A stretch of DNA of 51,037 nt, taken from Myxococcales bacterium (GTDB lineage Bacteria > Myxococcota_A > Polyangia > Palsa-1104). Numbering within the stretch: the stretch's first letter is position 1; each line of letters starts with the position of its first letter. Positions 34,684-42,906 of this stretch are shown piece after piece. The notes beneath the pieces are model-generated. The model worked only from the letters and a program-made list of their open reading frames with translations. It was not told the DNA's origin and made no database searches. The stretch lies in NCBI GenBank assembly GCA_028287105.1, contig JAQBQH010000206.1:1-51037 (forward strand), read 5' to 3'. A program made the position numbers and the translations under genes.

Positions 34684-37580
34684 GCCGCGGCCACCCTCTG
34701 CGCCTCGGCCTTCGCCGACGCCTCCGCCTCCTCCGCATCTTCACCTTCGTCGCTGTTGCAGTCGGCGGCGCCGTGCCGGCGTTCGCGCACGCCTTCGATC
34801 CCATGCTCGTCGAAGTAGCCGAGGCGCCCGACGGCCGCGTCGACACGCGCATCCATCCGCCGCCGTCGCGTCAGGACGACGCGAGCTTTCGCGCCCCCGA
34901 GCTGCTCTTCGCCCCCGAGTTGCTGGTCGCGACCGACCGCGCAAGCGGCCTCGCCGGCCGCACGATCTCGCTTCGCGGTCTCGACGACGCGCACGAAGCG
35001 GTCCTACGCGTCACGCTCCGCGACGGACGCGAGCTGACCGCGGTGCTGCACGGCGACGGCGATCGGCTTCAGATCCCCGCGCTCCCCGGCGCCCGCACCC
35101 ACGGCCGGCTCCTTTACGACTATCTCGTCCTCGGCGCGCGCCACATCCTGGGCGGTCCCGATCACCTGCTCTTCCTCCTCGGCCTCGTGCTGCTCGTACG
35201 CCGCCCGCGCCGCCTCCTCGTCGCCGCCACCGCCTTCAGCGCCGCGCATTCGCTCACCCTGGCGCTGGCGACGCTCGGGGCGCTGCGCCTGCCCGCGGCG
35301 CCGGTCGAAGCGCTCATCGCGCTCAGCATCGTCGTCGTGGCCGTCGAGCTCACCGACGGGCGCGCCGACTCGGCCACCCGCCGCGCCCCGGCCGTGATGG
35401 CGTTCGGCTTCGGCCTCGTCCACGGGCTCGGCTTTGCCGGTGCGCTCGCCGAGGTCGGCTTGACCCGCGGCCACAGCGCGCTGGCGCTGGCCGCCTTCAA
35501 CGTCGGCGTCGAGTGCGGGCAGGTCGCCTTCGTGCTCCTGGTGCTGGCGCTCCTCCGTCTCTCCGAGGCGCTCCTCGGCCCGCCGCTGCGCCGCCGCCTG
35601 CCCCGCGCGCTGCCCGCGTACGCCATCGGCTCCGTCGGCGCCGCCTGGCTGCTCGAGCGCGTCGCCGCGTTCTTCGCGCTCGCCTGCCTCGTCACCGTGG
35701 CAACGCTCGCCGGCTGCGACACGCCCGCGCCGTACGTCGAGAGCCGCGCCGCCTGCGCCGACCACAACCCGCAACGCAACCTCTACTTCGGCGATCTGCA
35801 CGTCCACACCGCCTATTCCTTCGACGCGCACATGTTCGACGTGCGCACCACGCCCGACGACGCCTACCGCTTCGCCCGCGGCGCCCCCGTCGCGCTGCCG
35901 CCGCTCGACGCCGACGGCAACGGCACCCGCACGCTCCAGATCGACCGGCCACTCGACTTCGCCGCCGTCACCGACCACTCCGAATTTCTCGGCGAGGTCG
36001 AGGCGTGCACCACGCCCGGGAGCGCCGCCTACGATACCGCGCCCTGCGTCGGCTTTCGCGCCGGCGGCAAACCGAACGTCATCAACTTCGGCGTCAAGCT
36101 CGCCCTCGACCCGACGCAGCACGACGCCGACATCTGCGGCCCCGACGGTCGCGCTTGCGAGGCGCCCGCGAGCGCCGCCTGGATCCGCATCCAGGAGGCG
36201 GCGCGCGGCGCCTACGACACCAGCGCGCAGTGCAGCTTCACCGCTCTCATCGGCTACGAGTACTCGGCCGCGACCGGCTTCTCGACGCTGCACCGCAACG
36301 TCATCTTTCGCAGCGATCGCGTCCCCACGCCCGTCTCCTACTTCGACGCCACCAGCGCCGACGAGCTCTGGCAGGCCCTCGACGCCGCGTGCAAAAAGGG
36401 GCTGCGCGGCTGCGACGCGCTCGCCATCCCGCACAATTCGAACGAGAGCAACGGCAACATGTTCTACGTCGAGTCGAGCGGCGACGCCGACGCCGATCGC
36501 GCCCGCGCCGAGCGCCGCGCCGCCTGGGAGCCGCTCGTCGAGATCTACCAGCACAAGGGCGACTCGGAGTGCATGAACGGCCTCGGCGGCGTCATCGGCG
36601 AGCCCGACGAGGCGTGCGGCTTCGAGAAGTCGCGGCGCGACCCGCTCGAAGACTGCGGCGACGGCCGGGGCCACGGCGGAGCCAGCCGCCTCGGCTGCTT
36701 CAGCGCGCGCGACTTCGTGCGCGGCGCGCTCCTGCACGGCCTCGCGGAATCGCAGCGCATCGGCGTCAATCCGTTCCGCCTCGGCATCATCGCCAGCTCC
36801 GACACGCACAACGGCACGCCCGGCGCCGTCGCTGAAGATCGCTTCGTCGGCCACCGTGGCCTCGACGACGACACGCCCGCTCTGCAGCTCGGCAACGGGT
36901 CCTTGACGCCGGGCGGGATCGAGTTCAGCCCGGGCGGCCTGGCCGCGGTGTGGGCCGAGGAGAACTCGCGGCCGGCCATCTTCGACGCCCTGCGCCGCCG
37001 CGAGGTCTACGGCACGAGCGGGCCGCGGCTCGCAGTCCGCTTCTTCGGCGGCTGGGCTCTCGCCGACGATCTGTGCGATCGCCCCGACCTCGTCGAGGCC
37101 GGCTATCGCGACGGCGTGCCCATGGGCGGCGAGCTGCCCGCCCGCGCCGGCGGCGCCGCCGCCCCGCGCTTCGTCGTCAGCGCGCTGCGCGATCCGGGCA
37201 CGACCGCACGTCCGGGCGTGGCGCTCCAGCGGGTGCAGATCGTCAAGGGCTGGGTGGCCAACGGCGAGCTACACGAGCAGCTCTTCGACGTCGCCGGGGA
37301 CGCGCACAACGGCGCCACCGTCGACGAAACGACCTGCACGCCGAGCGGCCCCGGCGCCGACACCTTGTGCGCGGTGTGGCGCGACCCCGCCTTCGACGGT
37401 GCGCAGCACGCCTTCTACTACGCGCGCGTTCTCGAGAACCCGTCCTGCCGCTGGAACAGCTACATCTGCAACGCGCTGCCGGCCAGCGCGCGGCCGCCCG
37501 CCTGCACCGACGCGACGGTGGCGCGCACGATCCAGGAGCGCGCCTGGACCTCGCCGATCTGGTACACGCCCGCGCGCTGA
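34680..37580 (+). CDS. HupE/UreJ-DUF3604 fusion protein
   Basis: This single 966-residue frame has no internal stop. Residues 1-36 are a signal (ending PAFAHA). 37-140 form a beta-rich extracytoplasmic domain. 145-331 are the HupE/UreJ-type membrane domain, with LGARHILGGPDHLLFLLGL and GFGLVHGLGFAGAL, about six helices. 332-346 continue as a hydrophobic segment ending in the lipobox-like ATLAGC (Cys346). 361-966 are a DUF3604 domain with PHP-type metal motifs: FGDLHVHTAYSFD, VTDHSEF, IPHNSN and SSDTHNG. HupE relatives are proposed metal (nickel/cobalt) permeases; DUF3604 is an uncharacterised PHP-like hydrolase family. The GTG start overlaps the parvulin stop. It looks like two genes joined where the second's lipoprotein signal now extends the last helix of the first. 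Confidence 0.85.
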   Translation: MSRGHPLRLGLRRRLRLLRIFTFVAVAVGGAVPAFAHAFDPMLVEVAEAPDGRVDTRIHPPPSRQDDASFRAPELLFAPELLVATDRASGLAGRTISLRGLDDAHEAVLRVTLRDGRELTAVLHGDGDRLQIPALPGARTHGRLLYDYLVLGARHILGGPDHLLFLLGLVLLVRRPRRLLVAATAFSAAHSLTLALATLGALRLPAAPVEALIALSIVVVAVELTDGRADSATRRAPAVMAFGFGLVHGLGFAGALAEVGLTRGHSALALAAFNVGVECGQVAFVLLVLALLRLSEALLGPPLRRRLPRALPAYAIGSVGAAWLLERVAAFFALACLVTVATLAGCDTPAPYVESRAACADHNPQRNLYFGDLHVHTAYSFDAHMFDVRTTPDDAYRFARGAPVALPPLDADGNGTRTLQIDRPLDFAAVTDHSEFLGEVEACTTPGSAAYDTAPCVGFRAGGKPNVINFGVKLALDPTQHDADICGPDGRACEAPASAAWIRIQEAARGAYDTSAQCSFTALIGYEYSAATGFSTLHRNVIFRSDRVPTPVSYFDATSADELWQALDAACKKGLRGCDALAIPHNSNESNGNMFYVESSGDADADRARAERRAAWEPLVEIYQHKGDSECMNGLGGVIGEPDEACGFEKSRRDPLEDCGDGRGHGGASRLGCFSARDFVRGALLHGLAESQRIGVNPFRLGIIASSDTHNGTPGAVAEDRFVGHRGLDDDTPALQLGNGSLTPGGIEFSPGGLAAVWAEENSRPAIFDALRRREVYGTSGPRLAVRFFGGWALADDLCDRPDLVEAGYRDGVPMGGELPARAGGAAAPRFVVSALRDPGTTARPGVALQRVQIVKGWVANGELHEQLFDVAGDAHNGATVDETTCTPSGPGADTLCAVWRDPAFDGAQHAFYYARVLENPSCRWNSYICNALPASARPPACTDATVARTIQERAWTSPIWYTPAR

Positions 37581-37605
37581 ACCCGCCTACCGTCGACGCC
37601 GCGAC

Positions 37606-37774
37606 CTAGCAGGATGTTGAACAACTCGCTCCGCGTCGCCACGCTTGGTCTTTTCGCGCATCGCTTCGTTGCTCCTCGGTCAGTTCCCGACGGGGAGCTT
37701 CCCTCGTCGCGCCTCGCGCTGCGCGAAAAGCCACGGCGCGCGGCTCGGTCCGGAGTTGTTCAACAACCTGCTAG
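37606..37774. repeat. 169-bp imperfect palindrome (MITE-like)
   Basis: Terminal arms 37606-37627 and 37753-37774 match as inverted repeats at 21 of 22 positions and both end in CTAG. Inside, TCTTTTCGCGCA near 37650 and TGCGCGAAAAG near 37728 continue the symmetry, after which it decays. The element separates two convergent genes and its right end supplies the TAG stop of the sigma factor gene. It could be a small mobile element or a bidirectional terminator. The AGCAGG-TGTTGAA core resembles dispersed intergenic repeats I remember from other proteobacteria; I cannot check this here. Confidence 0.75.
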
Positions 37775-39027
37775 TGGCGCGGCGCGCTGTCCCTCTCGAG
37801 TCGATCGAGATGCATCCGGATGTGCGCCGCTTCCGCCGCGGTGTTGGCCAGCGCGATCGCCTGATTGAGCGCGACGCGCGCTTCGTCGGCGCGGCCGAGC
37901 TGCATCAGGAACGCGCCCCTGGCCCCGAAGAAGTGGAAGTAGGCCGACAGCCTCGGCGCCAGCGGCTCGATCATCGCCAGCGCCGCCGCTGGACCGTGCA
38001 CCTTGGCCACCGCGACCGCGCGATTGAGCGTCACCACCGGCGACGGCTGCAGGCGCTCGAGCGCCGCGTACAGCTGATCGATCTCGGCCCAGTCGGTCTC
38101 TTCGAAACGCGCCGCGCGCGCATGCATCGCTGCGATCGCCGCCTGCAGCTGGTACGGCCCCGGACGCTGATGGCGCATCGCCTTGTCGATGAGCGCCAGC
38201 CCCTCGGCGATCATCTGCCGATTCCACAGGCTGCGATCCTGCTCCTCGAGCAGCACGATGCAGCCGTCGCCGTCGAGCCGCGCCGGCGAGCGCGCATGCT
38301 GCAAGAGCAAGAGCGCCGTCAGCCCCATGATCTCCGGCTCGCCCTGAAACAGCCGCAGGAGGAGGCGCGCCAGCCGGATCGCCTCCTCGCACAAGGGCGC
38401 GCGCACCGGCGCCGCGCCGCCCGTCGCCGAATAGCCTTCGTTGAAGATCAGATAGACCACCGCGGCGACGGCGGCGAGGCGCTCGGCCCGCTCCGGCGCG
38501 CCCGGCGTTTCGAAGGGAACCTCCGCTTTGGCGATGCGGCTCTTGGCGCGCGTGATGCGCTGCTCCATGGCCGCCTCGCTGACTAAAAAGGCGCGCGCGA
38601 TCTCCTTCACCGTCAGGCCACACACGATGCGCAGCGCCACGGCGATCTGCTGCGTCGCCGGCAGCTCGGGATGGCAGCAGATGAACAGGAGGCGCAGGAC
38701 GTCATCGCGATAGTGCGCGCCGTCGAGCCGCTCGGCGAGCTCCGCCTCGGCGTCGTTCAGATCCGAGAGCAGCTCGTCGGCGGGGAGCTCGTCCTGCTTG
38801 CCGAGCCGGCGCACACCGTCGAGCGCCACGTTGCGTCCGACCAGGATGAGCCACGCCGCCGGGTCACGCGGCGGCCCGTTTTGCGGCCAGCTCTTGAGCG
38901 CGCGCAGGCAGGCGTCCTGGAACGCTTCCTCGGCGATCTCGAGATCGCGGAAGTAGCGCAAGAGCGCGCCGAGCGCCTGGGGGCGGGCAGAGGTGAGCGC
39001 CGCGTGCACCCAGGCGAGGTCGGTCAC
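37771..39027 (-). CDS. ECF sigma factor with C-terminal extension (ECF42-like, DUF6596)
   Basis: The 418-residue product has sigma region 2 (ALLRYFRDLEIAEEAFQDACLRALKSWP...AAWLILVGRNVALDGVRR), region 4 (LPATQQIAVALRIVCGLTVKEIARAFLVSEAAMEQRITRAK) and a long helical extension with AVVYLIFNEGYSATGG, typical of the ECF42 group. It directs RNA polymerase to target promoters, apparently without a classical anti-sigma factor; the C-terminal domain is thought to do the control. The GTG start overlaps the stop of the YCII-related gene (GTGA, 39024-39027), the usual partner of this sigma group. The stop codon lies in the palindromic element. Confidence 0.9.
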   Translation of the reverse strand: MTDLAWVHAALTSARPQALGALLRYFRDLEIAEEAFQDACLRALKSWPQNGPPRDPAAWLILVGRNVALDGVRRLGKQDELPADELLSDLNDAEAELAERLDGAHYRDDVLRLLFICCHPELPATQQIAVALRIVCGLTVKEIARAFLVSEAAMEQRITRAKSRIAKAEVPFETPGAPERAERLAAVAAVVYLIFNEGYSATGGAAPVRAPLCEEAIRLARLLLRLFQGEPEIMGLTALLLLQHARSPARLDGDGCIVLLEEQDRSLWNRQMIAEGLALIDKAMRHQRPGPYQLQAAIAAMHARAARFEETDWAEIDQLYAALERLQPSPVVTLNRAVAVAKVHGPAAALAMIEPLAPRLSAYFHFFGARGAFLMQLGRADEARVALNQAIALANTAAEAAHIRMHLDRLERDSAPRH

Positions 39028-39419
39028 CGCGCACCCGTCGCTGGCCCGGTCGTGGGCGCGGTCCCTGGGATGAACAGCGCGATGGGCCGGACCTCGTAGG
39101 CCCCGCCGGGATTCGCCCGCGCCAGCTCGCGCGCGGTCTCGATCGCCTGCTCGAGGCCGGTGCACTCGACGACGTAGAAGCCGAGCAGCTGCTCCTTGGT
39201 TTCGGCGAAGGGACCGTCGATGACCAGCGGCGGCTCCTGCGTCTTGCGCAGCGTCGTGGCGGCGGTGGTCGGCAAGAGGCGCGCGACCGGCCCGAGGCGC
39301 CCTTCCTTCGTCAGCTTGTCGTGGACGGCGGCGAGCTTGCCCATGACCGCGTCGTCCTCCGCCTTCGACCAGGCGCCGACGACTTCTTCGGAGTTGTAAC
39401 AGAGCAGCGCATAGAGCAT
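39024..39419 (-). CDS. YCII-related (DGPF-type) protein
   Basis: This 131-residue ferredoxin-like protein has MLYALLCYNSEE at the start, LPTTAATTLR, the DGPF-type motif VIDGPFAETKEQLLGFYVVE and a YEVRPI end. Proteins of this type sit beside ECF42 sigma factors and may sense the signal that controls them. No catalytic role is established. It is first in the two-gene operon. Confidence 0.9.
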   Translation of the reverse strand: MLYALLCYNSEEVVGAWSKAEDDAVMGKLAAVHDKLTKEGRLGPVARLLPTTAATTLRKTQEPPLVIDGPFAETKEQLLGFYVVECTGLEQAIETARELARANPGGAYEVRPIALFIPGTAPTTGPATGAR

Positions 39420-39491
39420 GGGTTGAGCCTCGTTTTGGACGAACGAGTATGCCCGCAGCCGACGACCTGCACACCTCTATTTGCGCCGGCG

Positions 39492-40559
39492 CTACGACGC
39501 GCGCGGCAGCGACAGCGCGAAGGTCGATCCGGCGCCGCGCTCGCTCTTGACGCTGAGCGTGCCGCCGTGAAGCTTGGCCACCGCCGCGGCGATGAACAGG
39601 CCGAGCCCGTGGCCCTGCCCGTCGTTACCTTCGGCGCGATGGAAGCGCTGGAAGAGGTGCGGGATCTCGGCGGCCGCGATGCCGCGTCCGTGGTCGCGCA
39701 CGCTCACCACGAGCTGCCCGCCGAGCGCCTGCACCTCGACCTCGACCCGCTTTTGCTCGCCGCCATATTTGACGGCGTTGGAGAGGAGGTTGTCGAGCAC
39801 CTGGTGCAGGCGCGTCTCGTCGATTTGCAGCTCGAGGCTCTGCTTCGGTGCGGCCAGCGCGAAGTCGACCTCCGGATGGAGGTCGCGCCACAGCGCCACC
39901 ACGCGCGCGACGAACGCGATGATGTCGACGCGCTGGCGATTGAGCGTCACCTTGCCTTCGTTGAGCGCGGCGGCGTCGAGCACCGAGTTGATGAGGTCGG
40001 TCATGCGGTCGAGGCCGCGCAAGACGACGCGAATGCGCGAGTGGTCCTGCTCCTCGCCGATCAGCTCGAGGCGCCGGCGGATCAGCTCGGCGCTCATACG
40101 CGCCGCCGACAGCGGCGACTTGAGCTCGTGGGCGACCCAGTTGAGGGTGTCGGGCCCCTTGCCCGCGTCGACACCGGCGGGCTGCAGCATCGGGGCCGCG
40201 GGCCGGGGCGCGCGATCGCGCAGCAGCCGCTTGATCTCCTCTTCCAGGTCGGTCAGATGGAGCGGCTTGGCCAGGAAGAGCGTCGCCTCGCCGGCGGCGC
40301 GCGGCGACGCAGCGCTGATCAAGATGACCGGCGTATGCGCCAGCGCCTGCTCGGAGCGGAGCGCGCGTATGAGCTCGATGCCGCTGCGGCGCGGCATCAT
40401 GAAGTCGGTGATCACCAGATCGGGCGAGTGGCTGCGCGCCAGCGTCAGCGCCTCTTCGCCGTCGTGCGCCTCGAGCACCTGATGGCCCAGGTGTCCGACG
40501 ACGTCGGAGAGGATTTCGAGCGTGGGCTCCTCGTCGTCGGCGATGAGCACCAGACTCAT
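39492..40559 (-). CDS. Receiver-histidine kinase hybrid (REC-HisKA-HATPase)
   Basis: The 355-residue soluble protein has a receiver domain first (acidic pair at 8-9, phosphoacceptor Asp52 in VITDFMMP, Lys98 in LAKPL), then HisKA with His144 in WVAHELKSPLS, and an ATPase domain with N box LSNAVKYGG, G1 RDHGRGI and G2 GLGLFI. There is no sensor domain or membrane segment, so the receiver probably controls the kinase. Its start overlaps the KaiC-like stop (ATGA, 40556-40559), which ties it to that ATPase as input or output partner. Confidence 0.9.
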   Translation of the reverse strand: MSLVLIADDEEPTLEILSDVVGHLGHQVLEAHDGEEALTLARSHSPDLVITDFMMPRRSGIELIRALRSEQALAHTPVILISAASPRAAGEATLFLAKPLHLTDLEEEIKRLLRDRAPRPAAPMLQPAGVDAGKGPDTLNWVAHELKSPLSAARMSAELIRRRLELIGEEQDHSRIRVVLRGLDRMTDLINSVLDAAALNEGKVTLNRQRVDIIAFVARVVALWRDLHPEVDFALAAPKQSLELQIDETRLHQVLDNLLSNAVKYGGEQKRVEVEVQALGGQLVVSVRDHGRGIAAAEIPHLFQRFHRAEGNDGQGHGLGLFIAAAVAKLHGGTLSVKSERGAGSTFALSLPRAS

Positions 40560-42022
40560 TCGCGGGCACCCTCGGGCGCGACCGACGTGCCGACCGCGCG
40601 CGCCATCCCGGTCAAGAGCCCCTCGGCGGAGCTGACCGGCGCCAGCACCCGGAAGCCGGCCTCGGCGATGCTGAACTCGCGAACGTCGCCGTCGTACTCG
40701 CTGTCGCGCATCTTGAGCACCGACAAGATGCGATGCAGCCGCCCGCGCAGCTCGACGAAGCGGAGGAAGACGAAGTTCTCGATCGCCACCGTGATCGGCG
40801 TATCGCTGAAGTCCAGCTCGGGGCCGGCGAGCTTGGACACTTCCTTCGTGAGCAGCGTCGTGACGCCGAGGCCGCGCAGCGCCACGACGAGGGCGTTGTA
40901 GAAGCTGGAAGCGCGGGTCTTGTCGGAGATGGTCTGCTCGAGGCCGACGACGCTGTCGATGACCAGGCGGGTCACCTTGCGCTCACGCACGCTTCGGAGG
41001 ATGTGGTCCACCATCACGTCGGCTTCCCACTCGAGCGGTGGGTGATATTCGATCTGGACCTGACCGGAGGCGATGGCCTCTTCGAGGTCGAGGCCGACGC
41101 GCCGCGCGCGCTGAATGATGTTCGCCGGCGGCTCGAAGAACGAGAAGACGAGCGAGCGCTCGCCGGCCTCGACGCCAGCCGCGACGAAGTGCGCTGCCAG
41201 GAGGGTCTTGCCGACGCCGGTGGAGCCGGCGACGAGCGTCGTCGAGTTGCGTGGCAGACCGCCGTTCAGCAGCGCATCGAGCTCCACGAGCCCGAAGGAG
41301 AGGCGATCGGAGGGCGGCATGGCGCGGTCGGCGGGCTGAACGACGCTCTCGAGGCGTGGGATGATGTTGACGCCTTCCTTGCCGATGGTGGCGACGTGCG
41401 TGCCGGCCTTGTGCGCGCGACCGCGCAGCTTATGCACCTCGGCGCGGCGAAAGCTCCGCGCACCATCGGCGAACGTCGACATCGAGACGATGCCGTCGAC
41501 GGTGGTCGCCTCGGGAAGCTCGAGCAGGCGCGCCAGCGGATACTCGGTGGAGAACAGGCCGATGCAGTCAGCGACGCTGAGGCCGACGTTGAGATCGTAG
41601 AGAAACTCGCGCAGGAGCGGCTCGTTCTGCCACAGGTCGCGGATCGAGCGCAGCCCGTCGATGAACAGCATCTTGGCGCCGCGCTCGCGCACCGCGGCCA
41701 GCAACATCTCGCGCGCCTCTTTGGGGCTCTTCTTCAACCACGGATAGGCGCTGACGAAGAAGACCTCCTCGCCGACGCGCGCCGGATCGAAGAAGGAGAA
41801 GCCGCGCAACGCCGCGACCAGCTTCTCGTGCGGCTCGGAGGTCACGGTCGCGATGACCACCGGCATGCCGCGCGCGGCGAAGGAGAACGCCATTTGACTG
41901 CACAGGATCGTCTTGCCGGAACCGGGCTCGCCGGTGACGACGATGGCCTGTCGCCGCGGCAATCCTCCATCGAGGATGACGTCGAGCCCCGCGACGCCCG
42001 TGGATACGATGTCCTCAGTCAT
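40556..42022 (-). CDS. KaiC-like double RecA-domain ATPase
   Basis: The 488-residue product contains two KaiC domains. The first has Walker A GEPGSGKT (31-38) and LFID (119-122); the second has GSTGVGKT (266-273) and LVIDS (353-357). The catalytic glutamate position reads TSEPHEK and FFEPPAN, with one acidic residue where cyanobacterial KaiC has two. KaiA and KaiB are not encoded nearby. KaiC-like proteins paired with histidine kinases act in light, redox and stress signalling in non-cyanobacteria. It is the first gene of the operon with the hybrid kinase and has its own promoter. Confidence 0.9.
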   Translation of the reverse strand: MTEDIVSTGVAGLDVILDGGLPRRQAIVVTGEPGSGKTILCSQMAFSFAARGMPVVIATVTSEPHEKLVAALRGFSFFDPARVGEEVFFVSAYPWLKKSPKEAREMLLAAVRERGAKMLFIDGLRSIRDLWQNEPLLREFLYDLNVGLSVADCIGLFSTEYPLARLLELPEATTVDGIVSMSTFADGARSFRRAEVHKLRGRAHKAGTHVATIGKEGVNIIPRLESVVQPADRAMPPSDRLSFGLVELDALLNGGLPRNSTTLVAGSTGVGKTLLAAHFVAAGVEAGERSLVFSFFEPPANIIQRARRVGLDLEEAIASGQVQIEYHPPLEWEADVMVDHILRSVRERKVTRLVIDSVVGLEQTISDKTRASSFYNALVVALRGLGVTTLLTKEVSKLAGPELDFSDTPITVAIENFVFLRFVELRGRLHRILSVLKMRDSEYDGDVREFSIAEAGFRVLAPVSSAEGLLTGMARAVGTSVAPEGARE

Positions 42023-42039
42023 TGTTTTCCGTGACCCAC

Positions 42040-42067
42040 GTTATAGGTCTGATACCTGATGGATCAA
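42040..42067 (-). promoter_or_regulatory. Sigma-70-type promoter of the KaiC-like operon
   Basis: On the minus strand TTGATC (42067-42062) and TATAAC (42045-42040) are separated by 16 bp. The expected start of transcription is about 11 bases before the ATG at 42022. Confidence 0.5.
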
Positions 42068-42102
42068 GATCGGCGTATGAGGCAAGATAGACTGTCGTTT
42101 CG

Positions 42103-42510
42103 ATGGCTTCCAAGCGAACAACTCCGCCGGCCGCCGCCGGCAAAGACTCTGCCGAAACGCGCCGGGCGCGCTCCGAGAGCGAACGCGTGCGCGCCGAGTC
42201 GGGCCGCCGCGCCGACGAGCGAGACCGCCAATCGCGCGAGACCGCGCGCGACCGCGACGAGACGCTGCGCCGCTACGAGGAGCAGGGACGGCGCTCGGCC
42301 GAGGATTCGCGGTCGCGGGCCGAGGCAGCGCGCAAGGCGAGTGGCGATGCCATCGCAGCGGCGGTGCGCGCGGAGAAGGCGGCTGCCGCGGCGGAGGCTT
42401 CCGCCAACGCCGCCAGGGATCAGGCCGAGGTCTGGCGCGAGATGTACGAGTCCGCGCAGCGGGCGCTGAGCAAGTACGCAGTGATCAAGAAGAAGCGCAA
42501 ACGCCGTTAG
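42103..42510 (+). CDS. Small Arg/Ala-rich coiled-coil protein
   Basis: The 135-residue, highly charged protein has continuous heptads from about 25 to 120 (RARSESERVRAESGRRADERDR and on to an Ala-rich helix) and a basic C-terminus KKKRKRR. There is no signal peptide, membrane segment or known domain. The N-terminal ASKRTTPPAAAGK and C-terminal lysines suggest binding to a polyanion. It is divergent from the KaiC-like operon with 80 bp between starts and may be co-regulated with it. Confidence 0.6.
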   Translation: MASKRTTPPAAAGKDSAETRRARSESERVRAESGRRADERDRQSRETARDRDETLRRYEEQGRRSAEDSRSRAEAARKASGDAIAAAVRAEKAAAAAEASANAARDQAEVWREMYESAQRALSKYAVIKKKRKRR

Positions 42511-42571
42511 CCAGAGTGTCGCCGCGAGCTCGCCGAGAATGGATTGACTCGCGAGCGCCGCCCATGAAGAG

Positions 42572-42587
42572 TGAACCACATGGTTCA
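42572..42587. promoter_or_regulatory. Operator palindrome 1 (TGAACC-N4-GGTTCA)
   Basis: TGAACCA-CA-TGGTTCA has 7-bp perfect arms and overlaps the start codon region of the ArsR-type gene (GTG 42571 / ATG 42580). The same site occurs at 44126-44141; both are followed by GT. Confidence 0.65.
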
Positions 42588-42906
42588 GTCGGTTCGGGTG
42601 CGGCTCGATGCCGTCTTCGCGGCGCTGTCGAATGCGACGCGTCGGGCGGTGCTCGAAGCGCTCGCCGAGGGCAGCCTGCCGGTGAGCGCGCTGGCGCGGT
42701 CGCATCGCATGTCGCTGAGCGGCTTCATGAAGCACCTGCGCGTCCTCGAGAGCGCCGGGCTCCTCGCACGCTCCAAGGAGGGGCGCATCGTGCGCTGCGC
42801 GCTCACCGCCACGCCGATGCAGGACGCGGCCCTCTGGCTCGCTCAGTACGGTAGATTCTGGGTGGCGCGCCGGGAACAGGTCGGCCGCAAGAGGAGAGCG
42901 CGATGA
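42580..42906 (+). CDS. ArsR-type winged-helix regulator
   Basis: The 108-residue winged-helix protein reads LDAVFAALSNATRRAVLEALAEGSLPVSALARSHRMSLSGFMKHLRVLESAGLL with a wing RIVRCALT, the ArsR-type pattern of the group often linked to SRPBCC genes. It has no cysteine metal site, so it probably does not sense metal. The ATG at 42580 is used; an in-frame GTG at 42571 is also possible. The palindrome over its start and the overlap with the serine hydrolase gene (ATGA, 42903-42906) suggest an autoregulated two-gene operon. Confidence 0.85.
   Translation: MVQSVRVRLDAVFAALSNATRRAVLEALAEGSLPVSALARSHRMSLSGFMKHLRVLESAGLLARSKEGRIVRCALTATPMQDAALWLAQYGRFWVARREQVGRKRRAR

Noticed and set aside
35650-35760. 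Separate start for DUF3604 inside the fusion
   Set aside because: No ATG, GTG or TTG lies at a suitable distance before the lipobox in this frame; the only GTG is 6 codons before the cysteine, too short for a signal.
34680-37580. Hydrogenase or urease accessory operon
   Set aside because: HupE/UreJ similarity alone is not evidence; no hydrogenase or urease genes are present.
40556-42022. True circadian clock
   Set aside because: No KaiA or KaiB is nearby and paired acidic residues of cyanobacterial KaiC are reduced; only a KaiC-like signalling role can be claimed.
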